Assembly (NCBI GenBank): GCA_903844155.1
Contig: CAIMSU010000153.1
Coordinates: forward strand, 1 to 40,393
Reading direction: 5' to 3'
DNA length: 40,393 nucleotides
Source of the DNA: an uncultured Pseudomonadota bacterium
Lineage (GTDB): Bacteria; Myxococcota_A; UBA796; SXON01
The notes under the pieces are model-generated. The model was not told the origin of the DNA. It saw only the letters and a program-made list of their open reading frames with translations, and made no database searches. How positions within the stretch are numbered: the first letter of the stretch is position 1; each line of letters starts with the position of its first letter. The translations under genes and the position numbers were made by a program. Shown here in pieces: positions 15,459-24,155 of the stretch.

Positions 15459-17606
15459 TCAGAACGCGAACACCGTCCCGCCCGAGATCTGGGGGATGAT
15501 GCCCGTGTTCTTGGTCCCGGGCTGCGTCTGCTCCAGGTTCTTTCCGCTCATCACGCCGGCCGAGAGGTTCAGGTTCAACCCGAAGCTGTCCGCGACCATG
15601 AAGTCCGCACCGACCCGTGCGCGCGCGCCGAACGCCACGTCAAAGGCGGCGGAGTACGGCGTGATCGTCAGGTCCGCGCCCACGTAGGGGCGGATGCTCG
15701 TCTGCGTTGCCTTGTACTGGATCCCGAGGTTGAACGGCAGGATCGTGTTCCAGGGGTGCGCGTTGATGTCCGTCGGGCTGACGTTCTGCTCCGTCGCGAG
15801 CTGCTGCACGACCTTGTCGGTGAGCGCGCGCTGCGTGGAGAAGCCCTCCAGCCCCGCCTCGAACATGACGCTCGGGGAGATCGGGACCGTCAGCTCGCCG
15901 CCGTACGTCACGAAGTTGAAGTCGTAGTAGCGCGAGTAGCCGACGCGGCCGGTGATCCCGACGCCCGGCTTGTCGGCCTTCGCTGTGCTGTGATGGCTGG
16001 AGCTGGAGTGGCTGCCGGAGTCCCCGTCGTCCGTGTTCCGGGAGTGGGAGCTGCTGCTGCCGCTGCTGTGGTGCGAGGACCCGGAGTCGTCCAGGTTGTC
16101 GTCGCTGGAGTCCGACGACGCGGTGCGCGAGTGGGACGGCTTGTCCAGGTTGTCGTCGCTGGAATCCGAGCTGTCATCGCTGGAGTGATGCGAGGACGTC
16201 GACGCCGTGCGGCTGTGCGAGGAGGTGTCGGGCTCGTCCGAGCTGTCGTCCGTCGAGTGATGCGAGGACGACGACGTCCTTGAGCGCGAAGACGTGTCTG
16301 GCTCGTCGAGGCTGTCGTCCGTCGTGTGGTGCGAGGACGTTGACGCTGTGCGGCTGTGCGAGGAGGTGTCCGGCTCGTCGAGGCTGTCGTCGGAGGAGGA
16401 GGAGCGCGAGGTGGACGCCGTCTTCGAGTGCGACGACGGCGTGGGCGCGTCGAGGTCCAGCTCGTCGTCCGAGGAGGAGCTGTGCGAGGAGGACGAGCCT
16501 GACGAGCTGTGGGACGACGAGGAGTGCGACGGCGCGGGCGTGTCCGAGTCCGAGGAGTCATCGCTGGCGACGGTGGGCGACGCGCCCGGCTCGACCTGGA
16601 TCGCGCTGGCGGCGGAGCCGAAGGAGAAGGCAGCGTCGTCGTCGGACGCCTTCGGGGCGGTCGTGGTCTTGCTGGCGGAGGCGGTCTTTGCGGCCGCTGC
16701 AGCCTTCGCCGCGGCGTCGGCCTTCGCCTGTGCGTCAGCGCGGGCTCGCGCGTCCGCGTCTGCCTTGGCCTGCGCGGCTGCTGCGGCCTCCGCGCGGGCC
16801 TGCGCGTCCGCTCGTGCCTTCGCATCTGCGGCGTCCTTCGCCTGCTGTGCCGCGATCGCCGCCGCACGGGCCCGGGCGTCCGCGTCGGCCTTCGCCTTCG
16901 CATCCGAAGCCGCTTTGGCCTGGGCCGCAGCGTCCGACTTCGCCTTCGCGTCAGCAGCCGCCTTCGCAGCCGCGTCCGCGCGCTCTTCGTCCGGGTCCAC
17001 CTGGTCCTCGATCTGCCCCGGCTTGATGTCCGCCGACATCCTGGTCTTCGCCTGCGTTCCGGAGGGGTTGGCACCGCCGATCTGCATGTCGTCGTCGTCG
17101 GACGAGCTCGCCTTGAAGGTCGGCACGGCGTCGGCGGCCACCGCTGCGGCGGCGCTCTCGCCCGTCGTGATCTCCTTCACCCACGTCCCGGCCTTGTCCG
17201 CGAAGGCCGAGGGCTCGTTCGCGACGTCATAGGTCTTCTTGCGGATGATCGCGTTCTTTTTCACGTCGTAATAGACGATGTAGACCTGCACACCAGCCGT
17301 GCCGGGGCCGATCGAGCCCGTGATGACGGCGTCCGCGTTCCCGGTCTTGCCGATGCCCTGCAGGCACGAGGTGCTCGACAGGCAGGCGAGGTTGAGGGTC
17401 GCGGGCGCGTCCTCGAGCTGGTTCACGGTGTCGAACGCACCGGAGAAGTCGAGCTCCGATGCGACGAGCCCGGTGACGTTGCTGGTGACCTTCGCGTCCA
17501 CGCCCTTGGAGACGAACGGCGCCACAACGGCCGTGCCGCCGGCCCACGCCGCCGAGGGGAGGAGTAGACCAAGGACAAAGGGGAGCTTTTTGGACCAGTT
17601 CGCCAT
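15459..17606 (-). CDS. Outer-membrane protein: TolB-N-like, TolA-like and Ser/His repeat regions plus barrel
   Basis: A 715-aa exported protein. Signal peptide residues 1-22 (KKLPFVLGLLLPSAAWA). Residues ~23-150 resemble a TolB N-terminal domain (SELDFSGAFDTV, NADAVITGSIG, VYIVYYDVKKN). Residues ~205-310 are an Ala/Lys/Asp/Arg helix like TolA domain II. Residues ~340-545 are low-complexity Ser/Asp/His/Glu, with 23-24-residue repeats such as DDSLDEPDTSSHSRTAS. Residues ~550-715 have alternating strands of an outer-membrane barrel (GITGRVGYSRYYDFNFVTYG, TSIRPYVGADLTITPY) and end in Phe (TVFAF), the usual barrel-assembly signal. It may span the periplasm from the outer membrane. Start ATG 17606 follows an AGGTGATCC ribosome site. 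It is divergent from the sulfatase-like operon. Confidence 0.8.
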   Translation of the reverse strand: MANWSKKLPFVLGLLLPSAAWAGGTAVVAPFVSKGVDAKVTSNVTGLVASELDFSGAFDTVNQLEDAPATLNLACLSSTSCLQGIGKTGNADAVITGSIGPGTAGVQVYIVYYDVKKNAIIRKKTYDVANEPSAFADKAGTWVKEITTGESAAAAVAADAVPTFKASSSDDDDMQIGGANPSGTQAKTRMSADIKPGQIEDQVDPDEERADAAAKAAADAKAKSDAAAQAKAASDAKAKADADARARAAAIAAQQAKDAADAKARADAQARAEAAAAAQAKADADARARADAQAKADAAAKAAAAAKTASASKTTTAPKASDDDAAFSFGSAASAIQVEPGASPTVASDDSSDSDTPAPSHSSSSHSSSGSSSSHSSSSDDELDLDAPTPSSHSKTASTSRSSSSDDSLDEPDTSSHSRTASTSSHHTTDDSLDEPDTSSRSRTSSSSHHSTDDSSDEPDTSSHSRTASTSSHHSSDDSSDSSDDNLDKPSHSRTASSDSSDDNLDDSGSSHHSSGSSSSHSRNTDDGDSGSHSSSSHHSTAKADKPGVGITGRVGYSRYYDFNFVTYGGELTVPISPSVMFEAGLEGFSTQRALTDKVVQQLATEQNVSPTDINAHPWNTILPFNLGIQYKATQTSIRPYVGADLTITPYSAAFDVAFGARARVGADFMVADSFGLNLNLSAGVMSGKNLEQTQPGTKNTGIIPQISGGTVFAF
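16105..16400. repeat. ~70-bp in-gene tandem repeats (Ser/Asp/His coding)
   Basis: The minus-strand frame repeats a 23-24-residue unit, roughly DDSLDEPDTSSHSRTAS followed by TSSHH, about three times with drift, followed by shorter related units. The nucleotide sequence repeats too (for example the motif GAGGTGTCCGGCTCGTC recurs with few changes). Such repeats can expand or contract by slippage, so length polymorphism of the surface or periplasmic linker is plausible. Confidence 0.7.
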
Positions 17607-17768
17607 GGATCACCTGCCTCCGGGTAGGGGGTGAACCCCGGACGCGCGCGCATAATGCCACACTTCGGCACAAAATGCACGCCGGCGGGGGTGGAATCCG
17701 CGGTTTCTGCACACGAAAAAGGGAAAGCCTGCGGTGGCGATCCGCGCGCCGCCGGGGCAAAAGGAGGC

Positions 17769-19934
17769 ATGGTCGAAAACGCCCCTCCTGCGCTGCCGAG
17801 CCGCTCCGCGGCCCTCCCGCACGTGGCCCTCGCGTGCGCGCTCGGCGGGGCCCTCTACGGCCTCGCCGAAGCGACCCGCGTCCTCGCCTCCACGCGGCTG
17901 TACCCCTCCGCGGGCGACGTCGTGCTGCTGCTGATCGTCGGCGCGGTCGCCCCCGCCCTGCTCGCCTGCCTTGCGGTCCCCGCCCTCGTCGCGTTGCCCC
18001 CGCGCCCGCTCGGTCGCCAACGCTGGCTCGCGCTGCTGGTCGGCCTGGGCGCGGCCGCCGGCGCAGACCTGCTGGTGTGGTGGTTCTCCGATCCCCCGCC
18101 CTTCCAGGATCCGCTCCCGTTGCAGGGCAACCCCCTCGCGTTCCTTGGCGTCGTCGCGGTGCTCGCAGCGCTCGGGCTCGGGATCTACCAGGCCGTACGC
18201 GGCGAACGCGCCATCCTCGGGGCGACGCTCACCCTGGGCGTCGCCTTCTCCATCTGGACGGCGACGATCCGCTCGGGCCCGGCTGATCCGACCGAGTCGC
18301 TACCGGCGGGAGCGCCAAACGTCCTGCTCGTCACCCTCGACACCACGCGCGCAGACCACGTCGGCGCCTACGGCCACTCCGTCAATTCCATGAGTGTGAC
18401 GCCCAATTTCGACGCCGTGGCCAAGGATGGCGCACTGTTCCTGGACGCGAGCGCGGTGCTGGCCGTGACCGGGCCTTCGCACACCTCCATGCTCACCGGT
18501 TCCGGGCCCTGGGATCACGGCGTGCTGCTCAACGGCATCCCGATTCCCAAGGATCGAACGCTGGTCTCCGAGGTGTTCCACGACCACGGGTACGCGACCG
18601 GCGCGTTCGTCTCCAGCTACGTTCTCGACGGCGACAAGGGCTTCCGGCGCGGTTTTGAGGTCTACGACGACGACTTCGGCGCTTTCCCCGGCGTCTCCTC
18701 CCTCGTCGTCCCGCGGCTGTATGCGATGGTGCAGCGCCACTTCCACCCCGACGACGAGCTCGAGCGCCGGGGCGGGGACACGACCGACCACGCCCTGCGC
18801 TGGATCAAGGATCAGCAGGGACCGTGGTTTTCGTGGGTCCACCTCTTCGACGCACACGGTCCCTACGAGCCGCCGCCGCCCTACGACACCCGCTACTACC
18901 AGGGCGACCCGCGCGACCCTGCGCACACGAGCATGAAGGACGTGAAGAACGTCGCCTCGTACCTGAAGAAGAGCCTGCTTGGCATCACCGACATCAACTA
19001 CGTCGTCGCCGAGTACGATGGCGAGATCAGCTACGCGGACGCCCAGTTGGGCCGGCTGATGGATCAGCTCAAAGCGAGCGGGGCGGCTGACAATACGCTC
19101 GTGGTGGTCATCGGCGATCACGGCGAGTCGTTCGGTGAACACGGCGTCTGGTTCAATCACGGCGACGACGTCTACGAGACCAGCGTCCACGTCCCGTTCA
19201 CCGTGCGTTTTCCGGGCCGCGTGACGCCCGGCGCGAAGATCGACCAGCCGTTTGAAGGCACGGACCTCGCCCCCACCCTCCTCGACCTCGTCGGCCTCCC
19301 CGAAGCGCCAGGAATGACGGGCGCTTCTGCCGCTGGGCTCATCGAATCAGACCCGCCGAAGGGGGCTGGGAAGGGGCGTGTGATGGCGCGGTCGCTCTGC
19401 TTTGACCGCGAGGCGAACGTGGCCGGACGAGCAAACGGCACGTTGACCAAGCCGAAGTGGCGGATGGCCGCGCTGCGCGGGCCGGACAGTCGCTACGTGG
19501 AGCGAGAGGTGCACGGCACCGCCGGCTACACCGGGGCGGGGTCGAGCCCCGAATACTTCGATCTCACCGCCGACCCGACGGGGGAGAAGGACGTCATCGC
19601 CAGCGTGGGCTGCACGCCGGCGGGGCAGGAGCTGCTCGGCCTGCTCTCCGGGCAGACAAAGGAGCTTTTCTCCTCGAACGCCACGGAGCGTAGCGCCGCC
19701 GAGGTGAGCCCGGAGGAGCGCGCGAAGCTGGAGGCGCTTGGCTACCTCTCAGGGACGGACGCCAGCGGGCTCCCGACGGCGTCCGCACCGTCGATCGACC
19801 CCTCCCAGCCCTGCGCCGCCACCGCCGACCCCGTCGCCCCCGCGACGCCGGCCACCCCGTCGCCCGCCCCGTCGCCCGTCCCGGGTCCGCCCGCCGCTGC
19901 ACCCAAAAAACCCGCCTTCCGACCGCAAGAGTAG
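17769..19934 (+). CDS. Membrane sulfatase-fold hydrolase/transferase
   Basis: A 721-aa inner-membrane protein. Residues ~15-175 hold about five hydrophobic helices. A periplasmic alkaline-phosphatase-superfamily domain follows: metal site NVLLVTLDTTRADHVGAYG near residue 190, nucleophile motif TGPSHTSMLTG with Thr234 where sulfatases carry the formylglycine Cys/Ser, and the second metal site VIGDHGESFGEHG near residue 448. The conserved end KLEALGYLSG is followed by a Pro/Ala/Thr tail. A Thr nucleophile is the arrangement of lipid phosphoethanolamine and phosphoglycerol transferases, so phosphodiester or phospho-group chemistry on an envelope lipid is more likely than sulfate ester cleavage. 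ATG 17769 follows AAGGAGG by only 1 nt; an in-frame ATG at 17653 is a weaker option. First gene of a three-gene operon. Confidence 0.85.
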   Translation: MVENAPPALPSRSAALPHVALACALGGALYGLAEATRVLASTRLYPSAGDVVLLLIVGAVAPALLACLAVPALVALPPRPLGRQRWLALLVGLGAAAGADLLVWWFSDPPPFQDPLPLQGNPLAFLGVVAVLAALGLGIYQAVRGERAILGATLTLGVAFSIWTATIRSGPADPTESLPAGAPNVLLVTLDTTRADHVGAYGHSVNSMSVTPNFDAVAKDGALFLDASAVLAVTGPSHTSMLTGSGPWDHGVLLNGIPIPKDRTLVSEVFHDHGYATGAFVSSYVLDGDKGFRRGFEVYDDDFGAFPGVSSLVVPRLYAMVQRHFHPDDELERRGGDTTDHALRWIKDQQGPWFSWVHLFDAHGPYEPPPPYDTRYYQGDPRDPAHTSMKDVKNVASYLKKSLLGITDINYVVAEYDGEISYADAQLGRLMDQLKASGAADNTLVVVIGDHGESFGEHGVWFNHGDDVYETSVHVPFTVRFPGRVTPGAKIDQPFEGTDLAPTLLDLVGLPEAPGMTGASAAGLIESDPPKGAGKGRVMARSLCFDREANVAGRANGTLTKPKWRMAALRGPDSRYVEREVHGTAGYTGAGSSPEYFDLTADPTGEKDVIASVGCTPAGQELLGLLSGQTKELFSSNATERSAAEVSPEERAKLEALGYLSGTDASGLPTASAPSIDPSQPCAATADPVAPATPATPSPAPSPVPGPPAAAPKKPAFRPQE

Positions 19935-19938
19935 CTAC

Positions 19939-20874
19939 GTGGTCATCGAGGAGAACCCGCTGAAGGACGCCTACCGGCGGATGATCTGGGGACCGTACCG
20001 GGAGGCGTTGGAGCGCCTGCCGCCCGGTTGGGAGTACCGTGCCAACGATGCGCTCGGGCACCTGGTCGGCGCCGCCGCGACGAAGAAGATGGCGCAGGTC
20101 GCCGGGAACATCCGGCGGGGCCTGCCCGGGCTGTCCGCGTCCGAGGCGGCAGCGGCAGCCCGGCAGACCATGGGCACGCATTTTCTCAACCAGTACGCGA
20201 GCTTTGCGTTTGGGCGCATCACCGTGGACAATTGGGACACCTACCTGCGCTTTGAGGGGCTGGAGCGGATCGAGGCCCATGCCCGCGCCCGCCGTGGCGT
20301 CGTGCTGCTGCATCCCCACATGGGACCGGCGCAATTGCCGCTCTGCGTCCTCGGCGTCCGGGGGTACCGCGTTCACCAGATCGGTGGAGGGGAGCCGGCC
20401 GTAGAGAAGACCGCTACCGGAAAATGGGCGACAGAGCTGCGGCACTCGCTGGAGGCGCGGATGCCCGTCGTGCTCCACCAGGGCGGTGGCTACCTGCGCT
20501 CGTTGCTGCGCGCGCTGGCGAACGGCGAGATCGTGCTGACCGCCGTGGACGGCACCGGTGGGGGCAAGGAGATCGGGCGTCGGTACCCCCGAAACGTGCT
20601 CGGGCACACGATGGGCGTGCCCGTGGGCGGGTTCTACCTGGCGGCACGGAGCGGCGCTGCCATACATCCGCTCCACACGATCCGGGACCCCGAAAAGCCA
20701 GGTCGCTGGCTGTCCGTCGTCGGGCCCGAGGTCGTTGTCCAGGGAGCGGATCTCGACGCGACGCTCGAAGCCGGGGCGGACTGGACCGCGGAATACCTGA
20801 GTTCGGTGTTGCGGAAGAACCCCGGTGAGTGGCATTTCTGGGACGGCTTTCAACCCGGAGGCCTGATTCCATGA
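19939..20874 (+). CDS. LpxL/HtrB-like lipid acyltransferase
   Basis: A 311-aa member of the lipid A biosynthesis (lauroyl/myristoyl) acyltransferase family by overall layout: the N-terminal helical region IRRGLPGLSASEAAAAARQT, the catalytic strand RRGVVLLHPHMGPAQLPLCV, a middle segment EARMPVVLHQGGGYLRSL, and the acceptor-side EIVLTAVDGTGGGKEIGRR with FYLAARSGAAIHPLHTI. The canonical HX4(D/E) pair is not clear: the motif region reads HPHMGPAQ, so the acid may be replaced or the family subtype divergent. It probably acylates a glycolipid or lipid A-like acceptor at the inner membrane. GTG 19939 starts 4 nt after the preceding stop; ATG 19981 is an alternative. Its stop overlaps the next start (ATGA, 20871-20874). 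Confidence 0.78.
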   Translation: MVIEENPLKDAYRRMIWGPYREALERLPPGWEYRANDALGHLVGAAATKKMAQVAGNIRRGLPGLSASEAAAAARQTMGTHFLNQYASFAFGRITVDNWDTYLRFEGLERIEAHARARRGVVLLHPHMGPAQLPLCVLGVRGYRVHQIGGGEPAVEKTATGKWATELRHSLEARMPVVLHQGGGYLRSLLRALANGEIVLTAVDGTGGGKEIGRRYPRNVLGHTMGVPVGGFYLAARSGAAIHPLHTIRDPEKPGRWLSVVGPEVVVQGADLDATLEAGADWTAEYLSSVLRKNPGEWHFWDGFQPGGLIP

Positions 20875-22646
20875 CGCCCCGCCCAACGCCCTCTCGCGCC
20901 GCGCTCGCTGCCATGCGGCTCACGGCGCTGGCGTCGCTCGGAGGTTCCGCCGTCGTCATGGCCGGCAGCGTCGCCAACCCGTTCTTTTTTGACGAACCGG
21001 GGTTGCTTGTGGTCGCGACCGTGGTGGTCCTGGTCGCCGCCGCGGACCGCGTCGCACGGGTGCTCGCGCTGGTGTCCTGCGCCCTGCTCGTGGCCGCGCT
21101 GGCGCGCGTTCCGCGGGGTCCGGCGTCGACCCAGACCTTTGTGTACGGGGTTGACGGGGCGACGTTTGAGGTCATCGACAAGCACGCTGAGCTCCTTCCG
21201 AATTGGTCGAAGCTGCGGGCTGACGGCACCCGCGCCGTGCTGCACTCGCGTGACCCGATGTTCTCGCCGTTGCTCTGGACCACGATCGCGTCCGGCCGCG
21301 TGCCCGACGAGCACGGCATCCATGGGTTTCACGTTCATTCCAGCGACTGCAAGGTCGCGCGGTTCTGGGACATCGCGGAGGAGAAGGGCTACGCCGTCGG
21401 GCTCTACAAGTGGCTCGTGGATTATCCGCCGCGATCCTTCAAGACGGGCGGCTTTTGGGTCCCGAGTTGGCTCGCGCCGGACGTGCAGACGTGGCCCGAG
21501 AAGCTCTCAGTGGTCAAGGAGCTGGAGCTGTCCAAGCGCCTTCGCCGGAAGCAGGTGGCGGCCAAGGACAGTGCGCAATCCATGGCGGTGCAGCTTGTAG
21601 AGGTCGGCGTTCGGCTCTCGACGGTCACCAAGGCCGCGGAGTGGTCGTTGGAGCAGCGTTTTGGACACCCTGACGCCGTCCGGACAAATGTGGCGATGCA
21701 GGAATTGCGAGGCTGGATCGACCGCGACGTGTTCATCGCCAACGTCTACGCGACCCAACCGAGGATCGCGAGCTTCACCTACTACGCGACGGACGGCCTC
21801 GCGCATTTGTACTGGGACAAGTATGATAAGGCGGAGGCGGTCGCCGACGGGGGAGGCAAGCTCGAGGTTTCCCCCGTCCTGGCCGCCTACGAGCAGTCCG
21901 ACGCGATCCTTGGCGCGATTCGCGGCATCATGGGACCCGACGCGCGCCTGATCGTTGTGAGCGACCACGGCTTCAAGGCCATGGACGGCACCGGGCTCGC
22001 TGGCCAATTCGCCCCGTTGACCGAGGCGTTGCGCGCGCGAGTGGACAAGCTTGTGCCGTCCGCGGCGCCGGTGGACGTCTCCAAGGTCGGCCACAAGCTG
22101 ACGGTCGGGTTCTCGGACCCAAACCAGCGTGACGCCGTCACCGCGGCCATCGCCACCCTCCTCGACAGCAAGGGCGAGCCCTTCTACCGCTCCGAGGACA
22201 TCGACGGGATGGGCGGGGCCGTCGGACTGACGCTCGCGGACGAGCAAATAACCGCCGAACGCCTGAAATCCGACAGTGTAGGCGGCGAGCCGATCAGCCA
22301 GTACGTCACGCTCACGGACGCGTACACCGGCACACACAAGTGGAACGGGGTGTTCTACGCGTACGGCAAGGACGTAGCCGCCGGCAAGGAGCTCGATGAG
22401 GTCCCGCTGCTTGACGCGGCGCCAACGATCCTCGCCGCCGCCGGCCTGCCCGCGGCCAACAACATGCCCGGTAAAGCACACATCTTCGCCGAGCTTCCCC
22501 GCGTGGACTCGTGGGACGCGCTCGTCGAGAACCTGCAGTGGATCGACGTTGGCGAGGGCGGGGAGGGCGTGAACACCGACGCGCTCAAGGCGCTTGGGTA
22601 TGTGGACGATGGGAAGAGCCCGACGCGGGTGCCACCGGCGCCGTGA
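20871..22646 (+). CDS. Membrane alkaline-phosphatase-superfamily phosphodiesterase
   Basis: A 591-aa protein with two or three N-terminal hydrophobic helices (about 14-80). A type I phosphodiesterase/nucleotide pyrophosphatase-like catalytic domain follows: metal ligand TFVYGVDGATFEV, nucleophile region PLLWTTIASGRVPDEHGIHGF (a Thr in the usual position), then TYYATDGLAHLYW and the second metal site LIVVSDHGFKAM. The C-terminal LDAAPTILAAAGLPAANNMPG and LKALGYVDD match the closing part of the first enzyme of this operon. It should act in the periplasm on a phosphodiester-containing lipid or glycan. The start overlaps the acyltransferase stop by 4 nt, which ties the three genes into one expression unit. 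Confidence 0.85.
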   Translation: MTPRPTPSRAALAAMRLTALASLGGSAVVMAGSVANPFFFDEPGLLVVATVVVLVAAADRVARVLALVSCALLVAALARVPRGPASTQTFVYGVDGATFEVIDKHAELLPNWSKLRADGTRAVLHSRDPMFSPLLWTTIASGRVPDEHGIHGFHVHSSDCKVARFWDIAEEKGYAVGLYKWLVDYPPRSFKTGGFWVPSWLAPDVQTWPEKLSVVKELELSKRLRRKQVAAKDSAQSMAVQLVEVGVRLSTVTKAAEWSLEQRFGHPDAVRTNVAMQELRGWIDRDVFIANVYATQPRIASFTYYATDGLAHLYWDKYDKAEAVADGGGKLEVSPVLAAYEQSDAILGAIRGIMGPDARLIVVSDHGFKAMDGTGLAGQFAPLTEALRARVDKLVPSAAPVDVSKVGHKLTVGFSDPNQRDAVTAAIATLLDSKGEPFYRSEDIDGMGGAVGLTLADEQITAERLKSDSVGGEPISQYVTLTDAYTGTHKWNGVFYAYGKDVAAGKELDEVPLLDAAPTILAAAGLPAANNMPGKAHIFAELPRVDSWDALVENLQWIDVGEGGEGVNTDALKALGYVDDGKSPTRVPPAP

Positions 22647-22665
22647 GCGGGTGTAGGATGGGGGG

Positions 22666-24021
22666 GTGATCGCGATCCTCCTTCTGGCACGTCCTGCGCT
22701 CGCCTGGCACCACAGCGACTGGGCCTGGAGCCCGCCAACCGTGGATTGGTGGAGCGATGACGCCGCCGAGGTCGAACTTCCGACCGGATACCCGCAGGAG
22801 GTCGTGCAGACCGTGTTCGACAATTGGGAGGCTGCAGCGGCGTGCGCGCCCATCACCGACAATTATCAGGGTCCGGGGCTGCCTGACGGCGCGGTGAAGC
22901 ATGATGCCGCGTTCTACTGGGAAGATCCGGGGCACGACCTCGGCACGGGGGTGCTCGCGTTGACCGTGTACAACGGGGACGGGACGGGCTCGACCGCGGG
23001 GGGCGAGCAACGCTACAACATCGCCAGCGTCGCCATGATCTTCCAGAACGGGATCGACTGGGCCACCACCCAGGAGGTCGAGGACGGCACCTGCGCAAAC
23101 CAGTACGCCATCGAGCCGCTCGTCTCGCATGAGATGGGGCACCTGTGGGGCCTCGATGATGTGTGCGACGACGGCGAGTCCTGCACGGACCTGGAGATGG
23201 CTTCGGTGATGTCCACCAGCAACCCCGTAGGCGCGAACTGCGACATCAGCCACATGCTCCCGAACAGCGACGATGCGGCGGGCATCGAGGCGCTCTACGG
23301 TCCAGAGATCACGGTGAGCGTGGGCACTGAGGCCGACGCGAGCACCCGTGAAGGCGCGGTGCCCCTGAACGTGTGCTTCGCGGCGTCCGCGGCCGCGAGC
23401 TCCAGCGATCCGAACATCGCGGTGACAGCCGTCCACTGGACCTTCGGCGACGGCTCCGAGAGTGACGAATTGGCCCCCTGCCACACCTACGAGTCGGAGG
23501 CCCAGTTCACCGTCACGGCCACGGTCTCCGCGGGCACCGACGGCGGGGCGGAATGCCCGATGCCCGAACAGACCGGGCTCGGCTACATCACCGCCTGCAA
23601 CGCCCCCTCTCCCGAGCTCGGCGCGGACGGCCTGTTCGCGATCAGCGAGACCTCGGGCTTGACCTGGCAGACCATCAACCACACCGAGATGACCACCGAT
23701 GGCTGCGTTGACACGATCGCGTGGCAGGTCTACAAAGGCACGACCGAAGCCGATATCACGCCGGCGGACCTGGTGACCATCGACGGCGAGACCTCCACCG
23801 GCGCGTGGGCGCCCGCCATCACATTTCCCGAAGCCGGTGACTACCTGGTGGTCCTGAACATCGGCGGGCCGGGGGGGCTGGTCGCGAGCTTTCTGCCGGT
23901 TCATGTGACGGATACGGGGAGCGGCGGGTGTGCAACGGTCCCGAACGGACCGGGGGCCGCGTGGCTCGCGGGCGCGCTGGCGCTCCTTGGGTTGGCTCGG
24001 AGAAAGCAGTGGGCAGGCTGA
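22666..24021 (+). CDS. Secreted matrixin-like metalloprotease with PKD and MYXO-CTERM-like tail
   Basis: A 451-aa exported protein. GTG 22666 is preceded by a G-rich ribosome site and gives a short signal peptide (MIAILLLARPALA). The metzincin zinc motif is HEMGHLWGLDD at residues 155-165, where the third ligand would be Asp165 (HExxHxxGxxD, as in snapalysin-type enzymes). A PKD-like domain follows at about 215-295 (VHWTFGDGS, then HTYESEAQFTVTATV). The end, GSGGCATVPNGPGAAWLAGALALLGLARRKQ split as Cys, hydrophobic helix and Arg-Arg, is a MYXO-CTERM-like sorting tail expected to be processed at the surface. It probably digests proteins outside the cell. It starts 19 nt after the phosphodiesterase gene, so it may be read through from that operon. 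Confidence 0.85.
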   Translation: MIAILLLARPALAWHHSDWAWSPPTVDWWSDDAAEVELPTGYPQEVVQTVFDNWEAAAACAPITDNYQGPGLPDGAVKHDAAFYWEDPGHDLGTGVLALTVYNGDGTGSTAGGEQRYNIASVAMIFQNGIDWATTQEVEDGTCANQYAIEPLVSHEMGHLWGLDDVCDDGESCTDLEMASVMSTSNPVGANCDISHMLPNSDDAAGIEALYGPEITVSVGTEADASTREGAVPLNVCFAASAAASSSDPNIAVTAVHWTFGDGSESDELAPCHTYESEAQFTVTATVSAGTDGGAECPMPEQTGLGYITACNAPSPELGADGLFAISETSGLTWQTINHTEMTTDGCVDTIAWQVYKGTTEADITPADLVTIDGETSTGAWAPAITFPEAGDYLVVLNIGGPGGLVASFLPVHVTDTGSGGCATVPNGPGAAWLAGALALLGLARRKQWAG

Positions 24022-24111
24022 ACCTGGGGCGGAACGGCGCCGGGGCAAACGGCCGTTCCACAGCACGATCTGAACCGGCGAGGGGCCGAGCGAGGCCGCC
24101 AAAAAAGGCCG

Positions 24112-24145
24112 AAAGACCGCGGGGAGTTGACGCCCCGCGGCCTTT
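24112..24145. terminator. Bidirectional terminator between convergent genes
   Basis: CCGCGGGG (24117-24124) pairs with CCCCGCGG (24133-24140) around an 8-nt loop. The stem extends to 24112-24115 with 24142-24145 across one A-C mismatch. On the minus strand, a run of six T (A run at 24101-24106) follows a few bases later. It lies between the ends of the protease (24021) and the CreD-like gene (24156), so it can serve both. Confidence 0.7.
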
Positions 24146-24155
24146 GGAAGTGGGA

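Noticed and set aside
21507-22862. A 451-codon minus-strand frame over the second phosphatase-fold gene
   Set aside because: No family pattern, and the plus-strand gene has metal-site and nucleophile motifs plus an ATGA overlap.
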